Shown here piece after piece: positions 43,108 to 53,913 of a stretch of DNA of 64,000 nucleotides (position 1 is the first letter of the stretch; every line of letters begins with the position of its first letter). Source of the DNA: Diplolepis rosae (Eukaryota > Arthropoda > Insecta > Hymenoptera > Diplolepididae); assembly GCA_030998225.1 (NCBI GenBank), contig JAPYXD010000742.1, positions 4,898,001 to 4,962,000 on the forward strand. Reading direction: 5' to 3'. Under the pieces are notes generated by a model. The model ran no database searches. It was not told the origin of the DNA and saw nothing but the letters and a program-made list of their open reading frames with translations. A program made the position numbers and the translations under genes.

Positions 43108-43886
43108 ATGGAAAAGCAGCTCCAAATGTAGTAGATGTTAGTGCACGTCTTCAGAAGCGCAGAAAATGTCATCAATAAAAGTTAAATAAAAATTCCCTAG
43201 ACCGTTACACATCTTTGAAAAAGCACCTCCGTTGGTTTCGCACATTCATAATCATTTATCATTATTTAATTTAATTGTCGAGCATCTAAACATATTCTAA
43301 CGCTTCCATCCTTTTTCAAACTAGTCACTAGTTGATTGATATATGGACTTTTTGATCTTCTAATTATCCCCAGCTCTAGTAAATTATCAATTTCCGACGT
43401 GACTAATTCTCTCAATTTCATTGAGATTGGATAAGTTTTTATTATAAAGGGTTTATCATCTTTTATTTTCAGTTCATGTTCGTATATGGCAAGGCGTCCG
43501 GGTTTCTTCGAAAATATGTCTTTATACTTTTTCAGGATTTCCCAAAAAATTTTCTTCTCTTCCCCACTTAGTAGCTCACATTTCGCCGCCTTTTCTGCCA
43601 TTTCCGCGTCAGTTATGCAGTATTTCTCTTCAATTTCATCGTATTCTTTCACGTTGCGAAATTCTTCATATTTCTCTGGATAATTAACTTGATCTGCGAA
43701 GTCCTGTGGATCAATATTTGTTAAATTTTCACCGGGCTCCATATTTATTTCATGGATTACCCGAATACATTTTTCTTCATGATTTATTAATTCAATTTTC
43801 AATTTTTTATCTTTATTTCGTAGTATCACGTAATTTTCTTCTATATTAATCCTTCCTTTTAACTTTTTAAGTACATCAATTTTCAA
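43108..43886 (-). pseudogene. Element A Pol, N-terminal part of RT
   Basis: The frame from 43886 gives LKKLKGRINIEENYVILRNK and a linker, then KYKDIFSKKPGRLAIYEHEL, then YPISMKLRELVTSEIDNLLE, RRSKSPYINQLVTSLKKDGS and VRICLDARQLN with the first RT Asp (CLDARQLN). Past the stop near 43265, shifted frames retain a YECAKPTEVLFQRC-like and a FIDDIFCASEDVH segment, the latter being the RT xxDD site. About 60 RT residues between these are missing. Element B then cuts the sequence at 43107. No DTG/DSG protease motif exists between gag and this frame. Confidence 0.75.
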
Positions 43887-43988
43887 ATTCTAACAAATCT
43901 TTCCTTACATCTAAATCTAGAGGTCTTTCTATAACATTAGACCCTGGGATTGCCTCTAATACATTTATATTCGACTGCTCAGGGCTAC

Positions 43989-45748
43989 TTAGTTTCCCTG
44001 GTTATTACTTGTTTCGACATTATTTGAAAAATTCAAAATTTCCGGTTCGCAATTATCTAATGTATCTAAATTTTCGTTGCTACGCCCTTGCGTAGCGCTG
44101 AGCGCGTTAGCAACCACCCGCACCTTTCGCATCCCCTCCTGTACGTTCCCGCCTTGAGATCGTCCAGACTCATAGGCGCCCGTATTCGGGGGACTTACAT
44201 TTTCGCGACGGTGATATACACCGTTTTGGACATATCCGTTGCCACTTGGCCTATTATTGTAGCTTCTATCACGCGTATCACGCCTATTATTATCATGGGC
44301 CTGGTTTGTGCCAGGACGGCTCATGGGAGCATTATTTTGCCCTTCGAGACGAGCCGCATTATTAGAGGAAGAGAAATTATCGTTTCTATAATTATTGCCG
44401 GCAAAACCGTGCCCACGATTATAATAAAAATTTCTATTTTGTTGGACAAAATTACCTGTTGCTCCAAAATTATTTCTGCCTGAATGTGGGGCAAAATCAC
44501 GACTTCTAAAATTATTTTGATTTGCAAATGACGTCTCTCCGTACACATTTGGATGAGACCTTTGACTTTGACCCAAATAGTGGCTATTATTATTAGAGCT
44601 GGAGTTGGATGGACCCGCTTGATCAAAGGCATCAAGTAATTCTATTGAATTTTCAAAAGTTCTGACATTTCTGATAATAATTGCCGTCCTTACATCATCA
44701 TTAAAATGACTAGATAATTTTGATACAATTTCATTCTCGGAGGGTGGTGGGATCAAGTCTTTTGCGTTATTAATCATTTTTATTGCATATTCAGCTCTAG
44801 ATAAATTGGTATTGGGATTGTCGCTTCCAAACTGTAAGTCTGAACTAATTTGGAAGCACACGTTTTCATTCCAATATTTCTTTATGAATTTTTCTCTAAA
44901 TGAGTTGATATTCTCATGCTCCAAAGAGACCAAATCCCACCATTCTCTGGCTAACCCATCTAAACACGCAAAAACTACATAATTAAAATCGTTAGTGCTT
45001 ATATCTATTGCGTTAATATATCTCTCAAAATCTCTTAAGAAACGCATGGGCCTTTCACGCTTATGGCCTGAGAATTTAAGCATTAGATACGTATTTAGCC
45101 ACGACGAGGCTGCCGAGGAACTTCCCTGGTTTTTTTCTAGTTTGTTCTCCAAGACAAACTGGTGGTCTTCCAGATGTTTTATTTTTTTGTCATGTGCCAT
45201 TTTTTTAGCAATGAGATCTCCCGTCAGGCAGTAAAGTTCTTCGGAAGTCTCGCCTAACACATTGACTTTTGCTTCTACCTGTCTGACATTCTTTTCTAAT
45301 TCTAAATTTTTATATTCACATTCTGCCTTGCGCATTTGTTGGCAGCTATCCATCCTGTCGACAATCAAATCAGTAAATTCGCTAAGTTTTCTCGTTGTAT
45401 TGTGCTTTAAATCCGATATTTTCTTAGAATTTCTCTTTACCGTATTGATAACTTTCGCTTGATTATTCGCCACGCTTTTTATTTTGACGCCAATAAACTT
45501 CAGTTTTAACAGCATTTGATGAAGTTCCGCTATGTCTTCCTCGTTTGAATTTACTATTTCTTCTGCATGTAAAGACGAGCAAGATTAATTGATAAATCTA
45601 GCGCCTCTCCCTGGCCATTTAAACTATTATAATTTCCTGCGAATAACTGAGTCGTACTTCTTAACAACTCACCCATGTTGAAGCTATTTGCCATTATGGA
45701 TTGAGATTGTTTTAACGTTTTCTTCTGCGCTTCATTAGTACTAGCCAT
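43989..45748 (-). pseudogene. Element A Gag
   Basis: Two frames: 45748-45554 (MASTNEAQKKTLKQSQSIMA...) and, after a stop, 45515-43989 (508 codons). The larger begins with a coiled-coil-like charged region (KISDLKHNTTRKLSEFTDLI, residues ~30-130). It continues with the capsid-like FLRDFERYINAIDISTNDFN and LAREWWDLVSLEHENINSFR (~185-240). It ends in a long Asn/Arg/Gly-rich segment (NNFRSRDFAPHSGRNNF) without zinc knuckles. RG- and N-rich tails can replace knuckles for RNA binding in some elements; that is inference. The stop at 45556-45554 splits an otherwise plausible single ORF. Confidence 0.7.
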
Positions 45749-46689
45749 TTTTAAGATGTAACTAGTCTATGAAAATGAGATAATATTATAAGTTTGATTA
45801 AGCAAATGTCATTTACTTGACAGGTTGGCGCAGGAAAAACTTCATTTAATGTTTATGAATTATTCTGGTTTGGAATAATCCATTAAACAAATTTTAATTT
45901 AATTTCCGAGTGAGCAAAAATCAAACTTATTCTTTTGATAGTCATAAATTTTTTTATTAAATATTTTCAGAATATATTTATATATATTCTGAATTAATTT
46001 AAAAGCAAGATCCAAAAAAAATTGATTTCGAAAGCATTTGTTTGCTTATTTTGTTTTTGGTTTTTTAAAATTTTCTTTTTTATGCCTCAGACTCCCACAA
46101 CTCAAGCAAAATAAATACGGATATATGAAAAATCAAAAGGGCACTTTCTCTTCTATCTATGACTTTGCATGGATTTACGCATTTTTTATTTTTCAAACGT
46201 CTTATCCTGAATTAATAAATTAACCAAGATTATTTCGGGAATTTATTTTATCGATTAATCTATTAATTTTAATTTTTCATTAAATCAAAAATCAAATAAT
46301 ATATTGAATTCCGAATATTATTTCAATTATTATTTGTCTCCCAGGGCATTCACCTTTATGCCTTGTTCCTGGCTACACGTGTTAGCACACAGCTGAACGT
46401 CAAAGTCAGCTGTTGTTGTTACGCTAACACTCGATTGTTGTCACTTGGCTATTTCGCATGCAAAGCGAAATTGTTCACCTTTAAGCAAATTAAAATATTC
46501 AAATAAAATTAATGTAAAGGGTGACAAACGATTTTGGACCAAGTGACACTTTATTTTTCCCGGGATTCAATAGATCACAAAGACCGATACGTAAGAATCG
46601 TGCAAGGTATACCCAACGTACACACAAATTTTTATTTTTCCAAGTTTTGACTAAATTTTCGCGAAATCTTCCAGTTTGAAAACCTTCGT

Positions 46690-46707
46690 GCCCCACGTTG
46701 GGCGCCA
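46690..46707 (-). other. Primer-binding site of element A
   Basis: On the minus strand TGGCGCCCAACGTGGGGC, which fits the 3' end of an insect-type tRNA-Lys. It places the LTR of element A to the right of about 46709 (TTTCA end). Confidence 0.75.
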
Positions 46708-46796
46708 GTTGAAACATTTCGCTATTTTGATGAAATAAATTAAATAATAATAATTTTAATATTTAAAGAATTTAAAAATCTTTCTGTGGAAAAAAT

Positions 46797-46880
46797 GACG
46801 CTTTCGACTGCGCTGGGATTCGAGCCCAGGTCTTTCGATTGCCGGTCGACTGCTCTAACCACTGAGCTACACAGGCGTCC
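46797..46880 (-). repeat. tRNA-like SINE head or tRNA pseudogene
   Basis: The minus strand has TAGCTCAGTGGTTAGAGC (A box, pairing GCTC/GAGC) and CTGGGCTCGAATCCCAG (T arm with B box). A short TCGA/TCGA stem encloses CCGGCAA in the anticodon position. Position 33 is C instead of T, the acceptor stem does not close, and no intact CCA-side stem follows. That argues for a SINE promoter or relic and against a working tRNA gene. Confidence 0.6.
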
Positions 46881-46951
46881 AACATCTCCTTCTCCACAGG
46901 AAGATCTCCTTATATCGCCTAGTGGCTCAGCCGTGCGGCTGTAAATGATTT

Positions 46952-47209
46952 CAAATTAATTAGTTGAGTTTGAAATTTTTGTCACTGCCTACATTATCGG
47001 AGGATCACTAGTCGCGTATCAGATAGGATACGTTGTCGACAGGTGTCCTCGTAGACAAAATATTGAATTTATTTGCATTATTTGCGATTTAAGAGTTTGA
47101 AATTGTCTACGAGGACACCTGTCGACAACGTATTCTATCTGATACGCGACTAGTGATCCTCCGATAATGTAGGCAGTGACAAAAATTTCAAACTCAACTA
47201 ATTAATTTG
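46952..47209. repeat. 105-bp inverted repeat with one mismatch, 48-bp loop
   Basis: The arms 46952-47056 and 47105-47209 are equal in length and differ by one base (GATAGGATACG against GATAGAATACG when aligned). Arm ends read CAAATTAATTAGTTGAGTTT. The loop is AT-rich. An RNA of this region would form a ~105-bp helix. Confidence 0.85.
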
Positions 47210-48523
47210 TAATAAAAATTTTATTAATAAATTTTATTTTTCTGTTTCAATATTTTTTAATGAAAAATAATCCTTTCTCTTTCAAATTAGCCCCTAAATG
47301 ACAATATTGCTATTCTTGAAAGCTAAATTATCTATTGAAACATTTTGCTCTTTTGCGTTTTCTTATGTTTATTTTCAAGTTGTTTTACAGTGTTTTATTG
47401 CCTAATTTGGCTAATATTTTTAATTTTATCCATTGGGTTTCACGAAGGGGGAAGGTTTTGCGCAATTAAGTTTCTTATTTTTCCGATTCAGGATAAGAAA
47501 GAAAAACTCACGTTTATAGTTTGACTAAGCGTTTTGCACAAAAAAAATTCTTGTCTCGTTATAGCGGAGTCGCAAGTTTTTCGTAATCTAAAAAAAAAAT
47601 CAAATTTTTAATTATGGCCCCCAAGTTCGTGCAGTTGCGCAAAAAAAACACACGTTCTAATTTTTGGGTATTCCCTAAGCCTGAAAATAAATCTTTGTGA
47701 GCTTGTTGGTATTTTATCAATTACATCATACAGGACAGTAAAAAAAAACCTCTGTACCATATTCTAACGTTACATAATCCCGTGTTCTTCGAAATCTCTA
47801 TGGATAATTAAAAAGGACTTGGATAGGAGCGAAAATCACATTACCAGCTCAAGAAGGTAGATGGTTGTGATTTCCTCTGGAATAACGAGAAAAAACGACT
47901 AAGTCCACGGCGGGTAAGAAGTCGATTTTTTTTGCACGTTGATTTTGGAGTGGCTATGCAAAGTGACGAGTAGCTATCCCTTGCCCTCTTCAGGTAGAAA
48001 GGTAATCACTACTCGAGATTTCGAAAAATACGTTTAAAAAAAAAATGCCTCCCTTTTTCAGGCTTTATTTTAAAAAAATTAATTAAATTCCCCTTTTTCG
48101 TTATTTATACTATATAACGCGACCACGCGAACCAACAAACTCCTGACTAATCACGGAGGACGGGCAACATAGACGGAGAAGCTCTTCAGGTAATTGATTC
48201 GCTGATGCTAAAATGCAGCGAAACAGTTACTGAGTATATATCCTATGGCACCCAGCGGTGTCTCCTGAGGAAACTCGGAGTAACTCAGAATTACAACTGC
48301 TTCCCAGGATTCTAAGTGGCCCCTCTAACCTACCTGTTGTCGGAGCTGAGACCGAAGTGACTTTTGGTAATTTTTCACCGCGCTCGCCACCTCGGTTTTT
48401 TTTTTTATTCGCGGTTATTAATTCCCCAATTTTCATAAATTTGCTAGAAGGGGGCTCACATGACTGTCCTGACATAATATGATCAAAAATGGGGAACCAA
48501 TGGGAGTGGCAGAAAAAAAATTC
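47210..48523. other. Stretch without recognised content
   Basis: AT-rich at first, with several A or T runs. Short frames near 48227-48482 have no recognised motif. Confidence 0.4.
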
Positions 48524-49049
48524 GTAAAAATAATTATCCTTTTATGCATTAATCCTTATTTTACCATTTTACCAGGTCAAAAAGGTGCGCGCTTCCTCAC
48601 GCGTTACAACCAACCCTTTCCCATATTTTTATCATTTCTGGTTCGCTAGAAAAATGCCCTTTTGCATTTTCATCCAATCAGAGGTGAGAGGGAAAGAGAA
48701 TACACGAGTGTTAGAACGGGAAATCAATCCACCTGTCGTCGTCTCGTAACCGGCCTTGAGCCTGAGTCTAATGGCCAGACACGAGTGTAAAAATAATTAT
48801 CCTTTTATGCATTAATCCTTATTTTACCATTTTACCAGGTCAAAAAGGTGCGCGCTTCCTCACGCGTTACAACCAACCCTTTCCCATATTTTTATCATTT
48901 CTGGTTCGCTAGAAAAATGCCCTTTTGCATTTTCATCCAATCAGAGGTGAGAGGGAAAGAGAATACACGAGTGTTAGAACGGGAAATCAATCCACCTGTC
49001 GTCGTCTCGTAACCGGCCTTGAGCCTGAGTCTAATGGCCAGACACGAGT
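48524..49049 (+). repeat. Exact tandem duplication of a 263-bp unit
   Basis: 48524-48786 and 48787-49049 read identically, each starting GTAAAAATAATTATCC and ending GCCAGACACGAGT. The unit contains a CCAAT box-like sequence and CGCGCTTCCTCACGCG, but no ORF. Confidence 0.9.
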
Positions 49050-49570
49050 GTCAATATTTTCGTGGGTTTAAATCCCCTCACAGGTTATGCAATTTTCCTA
49101 GCGGCACCTGATCAAGGAAACGTGCCAAAATTAAATAAAGATTTCCGAATTGATCCATTTCATTATGCAAGTTGCATCTTCCGTTTTAATATGACGTCTC
49201 AATAAGGTTTATCTTTTTATTATTTTCTAAGATCAGGTGTTATCAAGTTCTAATTTATAAATGATAGGATATGCATGGTTATAAAATGATATGCAGCTGA
49301 GCCGTCTCAGTGTAAAGTGACTTATGTGGGACAAACAAAACTTGTTTAAAATAATTTTTTATACATATATAGTATCTATGAGTTATTTGGTTTAACCTTA
49401 TATTTCCACGGTAGTCGAAGACTGCCTAGCCAACAAAAATGACATTTAATGCCGCATACTTCACGAAATTTTTATACAGGGTGTCTCAAAGTCACCGTTA
49501 AAAAAAATCATAGATTCCTGACGAAATTCTAAGATACTTTTTCTTTGCGATTTTTCGAAATTCACTCCGA

Positions 49571-50330
49571 TTTTTTAATTCATTTTCAAGCCTCATTATT
49601 ATAATGAGGGAGTGGGAATTTTTGAACGAAAACCCTGTTTCCTACTATTCTCGGGTATGCTCTTTCAGAATCTGAGCTCAAAATTGAAATATTTCTTCTA
49701 GGAAATTGAATATGGCGGCTTTTACAAAAAAAACATGAAAATTTTGCGAAAAAATTTTTGTCATGGTTTTTGTTTTCACATTAAAATCGCGAGAAAACAT
49801 CAAACTTTCTTCAACCATCGGTGCAAAAAAATCGTGTGGTTTGACAGTATACTTTTGGGTTTCATCATAAATGTCGTTATCATTTTCAAAATGGTGATTT
49901 TTCACTTGGAGACTTTGAAAAAATATAGGTGTGTGGACGCTTCACTTAGATTTCAACGAATATTGGTGAAAGTTTCTGTACATCATTATGTTTTTGGGGT
50001 TGCTGACTCCAAATCTGTTGTCAGATTTTCAATATCCAAGATTGCGAATCCAATATGGTGTCGAGAATAGTTAAAAAGCTCCGGAACTTGATAAAATTGG
50101 TCATAGCATATTTTTGAGGTCGCTGAATTCGATTCTGCCATCAAATCAACACTTTAGAATTCCAATTCTTCAACTCGTTTTTAAGCCATATTTAATTTTC
50201 TAGAAGAGATATTTCAATTTCGAGCTTAGATTTTGAAAGAGCATACCCAAAAATAGTAGGGAACAGGGTTTTCGTTCAAAAATTTCTACTCCCTAATTAT
50301 AATAATGAGGCTTCAAAATCAATTAAAAAA
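49571..50330. mobile_element. Foldback element with ~150-bp arms
   Basis: The arms 49571-49720 and 50184-50330 are inverted copies: both have GCCTCATTATTATAATNAGG, AACGAAAACCCTGTT and GGGTATGCTCTTTCA. A CAGGGTGTCTCAAAGT-type word (49487), common at TE termini, lies further left. The spacer has no clear protein. Confidence 0.7.
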
Positions 50331-51010
50331 GCGAAGTTCTTCGTCGTTAATGAGTTAATGGAGGTAATAACATATAAAGAAAGACTGACACATTTCTGAA
50401 TTCATCTTGCAATTTTTTACGGATTCTAATAACGTAATATCCACTGCATTGATCTTTGAAATTGTGATTTGCAAGGCCAAATAATAAACTTGGAAGACGT
50501 ACGATTTATAGCATCAAGTACTTGAATATATTTTGAGTTTATAAAACTACATCAAATTCTGAACAGGAAAATAAAGACATTTTTTATTCATCAAGCCCGA
50601 AGAATAACTTTGGTAATGCAAGTTTATTCACTTGACATAAGGTATCGATAAAAAGTATATAGAATAAAATTTTCTGAGAAAATCGGAAGAAACATGAACA
50701 TTTTTTTCACTTTGAAGTAAATGTGTCATCCCTTTAAATGTGATATTTTAAGGAAATTCAGAAACACATCAAAGTACACAGTGCTACAGTGATTCTGAAC
50801 TCTTAAAATGACATAGTAGAAATTGTTTATCTGGTCAAGGATAGCACGAAACCACGTTTGAAAAATTTTTAAAACCCTTAAAATCTTTATTTATTGTTAA
50901 AAACCGTTTTTATTGCTTTTTCGTGCTCAAAAATTCCTAACCAGGCTTTCTTTCAACGGATTTCAAATTTTTCAACGGTTTTGGATAGTCATATATTGTG
51001 ACTTCAAATA
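50331..51010. other. Stretch without recognised content
   Basis: AT-rich, no motif seen on either strand. Confidence 0.4.
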
Positions 51011-51059
51011 TACGAGGTCTGTCCGGAAAGTATCGGGCCTACCTTTATATCTCCGCGCT

Positions 51060-52364
51060 GGCGTTATTCTTCATCATCGGGCGGGTGGCATCCTTCAAAG
51101 TAATCCCCACTTGATTGAATAAGACGGTTCCAGCGATGTTTCCACTTCTCGAAACACTCCTAGAACTCACTTTTAGGCATGGTCTTCAGTACGCTCGTCG
51201 CATTATTTTCAACCGTCGTTTTGTCATCAAATCGCTGTCTTTTAAGTGGTTTTTTGAGTTTTTGAAACAGCCAAAAGTCACAGGGGGCTATCGGCTCGTT
51301 TAGGCAAATAATTTTTCATCTAAACGTTTTTTATGTATCTCATATATTTTGTCTAAAAAATGGAATTCTTGAATTTTAATCGTATTTTTTGGAATTGAAA
51401 CGAAAAATATATGTTTTTTCAGAAACTGTGTGAGAAAAAATTTGTAGATCATTTTGGAACGAACAACTTTGTATTCTTACGTTTTTTTCGTATTTCACGA
51501 ATTATTGTTAAAAAATTGAATTTTGGATTTTCAATAGTTTTTTTTTAAAATTAAAAAGAAAAATATGCATCTTATGAAAAAATGTTACAATTCAAATTTG
51601 TAGGTCTTTGTGTAGAAAATAATATTGTTTCATAACGTTTTTTCGTATCTCGTATAATTTAACTGAAAAATGGAATTTTTATATTGACTTTTGTCAAGTT
51701 TTAATATGCTGTAACATTTCTAATTTTGATTTAATCAAAAAATGTTATCAGGATAATTTTTAGAGATTTATGAGCATAAAACCAATACCTTCTCATATGT
51801 TGAGAATGTAAAAAACAATCAACATTGACTTCACATTGCTCCGACTTTGACGTGATTTTTTCAGCCGTGGCTCGTCTGAACGCTTCCGCTGTGAAGATTG
51901 TTGTTTAGTTTCAGGATAAGCATTTTTAAGCACAGTATCATCGTTATTGACCATTTCTAAGTTGTCCTGAGCGATTTCTAAGCGAAGCTTTTTTGCTCTG
52001 CACTGAGCAATTTCGGAATGAACTTCGCACACACGCGTTTCATTTGTAAATTTGAGGTTAAAATTTCTCAAATTATAGGTTTTGGTATTCCAAGGTCTTC
52101 TTCTAGTTCCCGCACAGTCATACGATGATCTTCTTCGATCGCAAGTCGCACCCGCTCAATATTATCCAATGTTTTTGTCGTCGAAGGTCGGCTAGAACGA
52201 AAATCACTATCAACAGAAGTGCGGCCTCCTTTGAAACGATTATACCACTCTTTTATTCGTGTTTTGCTCATACACTCATTCCCAAAGGCCTTCTGCATTA
52301 TCTGAATATTTTCCAAGTTGAAAACAAAATTTGATGCAAATTCGTTGATCTTGTTTTTTTAGTC
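51060..52364 (-). pseudogene. Mariner transposase in three pieces
   Basis: N-terminal piece (52364-52068, frameshifted once): NIQIMQKAFGNECMSKTRIK, EWYNRFKGGRTSVDSDFRSS, VRELEEDLGIP, the HTH domains. Middle piece (52071-51793): LEIAQDNLEMVNNDDTVLKN, then PETKQQSSQRKRSDEPRLKK and SRSNVKSMLIVF. The VITGDE segment that carries the first catalytic Asp is deleted between VLKN and PETK. C-terminal piece (51300-51065): IAPCDFWLFQKLKKPLKRQR, TVENNATSVLKTMPKSEF, a stop, then CFEKWKHRWNRLIQSSGDYF. The HQDNAP segment is lost with the satellite region. Two catalytic residues are gone. Confidence 0.8.
51310..51785. repeat. Degenerate tandem repeat, period about 153 bp
   Basis: A word like CGTATCTCGTATAATTTAAC followed by TGAAAAATGGAATTTT recurs at about 51330, 51485 and 51640. 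Between them AAAAATATGNNTCTTATG and AATTTGTAGRTC also recur in step. The same units appear at 63430-63850, including the end phrase CATAAAACCAATACSTTCTC. Confidence 0.65.
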
Positions 52365-52599
52365 ATTTTTAACAATCACAAAATCTGCCGAACTCAAAAA
52401 TAGCTTTGTAAAGAAAGACACGCTGCGCATGAACTATACTTCCGGCAGATGTCAGCAATCAACCGATAGGTTCGTGAGGCTTTACTGTTGACGTTCATAC
52501 CCCGCAGGGGTCGCTTGAAAACTATGCCGCGGAAATATAAAGGTAGGCCCGATACTTTCCGGACAGACCTCGTATATACATACGACAGCTCCAAACCGA

Positions 52600-53812
52600 A
52601 GACACTCGAACAAACTAGAGAAAAATAGAGAATGCAACTCTCGTTTCATGATGAACAAAGGAATACTATATCATAAAGCGCTGGAAGCAAATCGAATATA
52701 CTTACCAATGAAAATGGTGGAAACACTCATCTGGGAATGCTACATAGCTTATGGACACACAGGAGCGGACAAAAAGCACAGAATCATCATGGAACATTCC
52801 TATCATCAACGTCTGGCTAAAATAATTAGACAGACACTAAGTACGTGTGACTCGTGTCAACGAAATAAAATCCCAACCACGTCATCAGCCGTAATCTAGG
52901 AGTCGGTGCAACCAGAAGAACCATTGAAACTACTATCCATCCATTTCTTTGGACCCCTAGTAAGAACAAAATATGGATATGAGTATATTTTAGTTATAAT
53001 AGATACATTTACGAAGTATACAAAACTAGATTCATTAAAAAGAGTCACTTGTGATGCAACGGTAAAGAAAATAGATGAATTTATCAAGGACATAGGAAAA
53101 CCACAGGAAATAATAGCCGGTCGAGGCACACAATTCATGTGTAAAAGATGGAAGGAAGCACTGAAGGGGAGAGGAATAAAAATGATCCTGACTTCAATCC
53201 GGCACCCACAAGCAAATATGGTCGAAAGAGTAAATCGAAAATTAGCCAGATTTTTCCGAACATTTCTACGAGAAGACAAACATGACTCATGATACAATTG
53301 GATAGAAGAAATTGAAACTATTTTCAACCAATCATACCACGACACAATAGAAATAACTCCACACGAAGCATTACTAGGAAAAAAACCTTGTAGAATCTGG
53401 GAAAGATGAATCCAACAAATAAGACAGAATAGAAATCAAGCAACAGAACGGAACTTATTCGAATGATTAGAGAAAAAATTAAGACCAAAGGAGAAAAAAG
53501 GAAAGCGAGTATAAACAAAGACAAAATTGGACTTACCTTTCAACCTGGTGACCTCGTGCTGGTAAAAGCCGGCAACGTAGCCAATGCAGCAGCCGGTAAG
53601 GTAGTAAAATTCGTTGCCCTCTACGAAGGACCCTATAAGGTAAAGAAGAGCATCGCACGTAACACATACATCCTTAGCAACACTGAGACTGAACGTGAGA
53701 GGGGGCAATTCCACGCGGTAGACCTGAAACAATACCCGACGGACCATCACTCAGGAGTGGGGGTAGCGAGTCAAGGAAGGGGTAGAAATACCGATGAATC
53801 ATCAGCGTAAGC
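52600..53812 (+). pseudogene. Ty3/gypsy element C integrase
   Basis: MMNKGILYHKALEANRIYLP leads into the zinc domain (ECYIAYGHTGADKKH, CDSCQRNK). After a stop at 52897-52899 come SIHFFGPLVRTKYGYEYILV, where His replaces the first catalytic Asp, IIAGRGTQFMCKRWKEALKG, where Gly replaces the second, and HPQANMVERVN with the Glu kept. Stops at 53291, 53407 and 53464 follow. A shifted frame (53463-53810) keeps FQPGDLVLVKAGNVANAAAG and LYEGPYKVKKSIARNTYILS, the GPY/F module. RT and gag are not seen; the mariner lies immediately to the left. Confidence 0.8.
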
Positions 53813-53913
53813 GTCAGGAAAATTGCAAAATGGTAATAAAAGTGAAAGCGTCAGTTTTCTCTGAACCTTCGTAAAAGCATAATCAAAGCGGAACGAAAGG
53901 GAAGAAAGAAATC

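Larger units (their letters stand above)
32340..46709 (-). mobile_element. Ty3/gypsy element A, interrupted by element B
   Basis: Reading right to left: primer-binding site at 46707-46690, a ~900-bp leader, gag (45748-43989), start of pol (43886 to about 43108), then element B, and the rest of pol (34401-32355). The order and orientation are those of Ty3/gypsy. Neither LTR could be defined: the sequence right of the primer site and left of 32355 shows no shared repeat. Stops in pol, a deletion inside RT and the missing protease show that A is dead. It is older than B, which sits inside it. Confidence 0.75.
51011..52574 (-). mobile_element. Mariner element with replaced centre
   Basis: Terminal inverted repeats TACGAGGTCTGTCCGGAAAG, continuing through CGGGCCTACCTTTATAT, are nearly perfect at both ends and lie in TA context. 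Transposase parts are found on the minus strand near both ends; the middle (51310-51785) is a degenerate satellite. Confidence 0.85.

Noticed and set aside
46797..46880. A functional tRNA-Ala gene
   Set aside because: The A and B boxes and T arm are good, but the acceptor stem does not close and position 33 is C. It is better read as a SINE head or relic.
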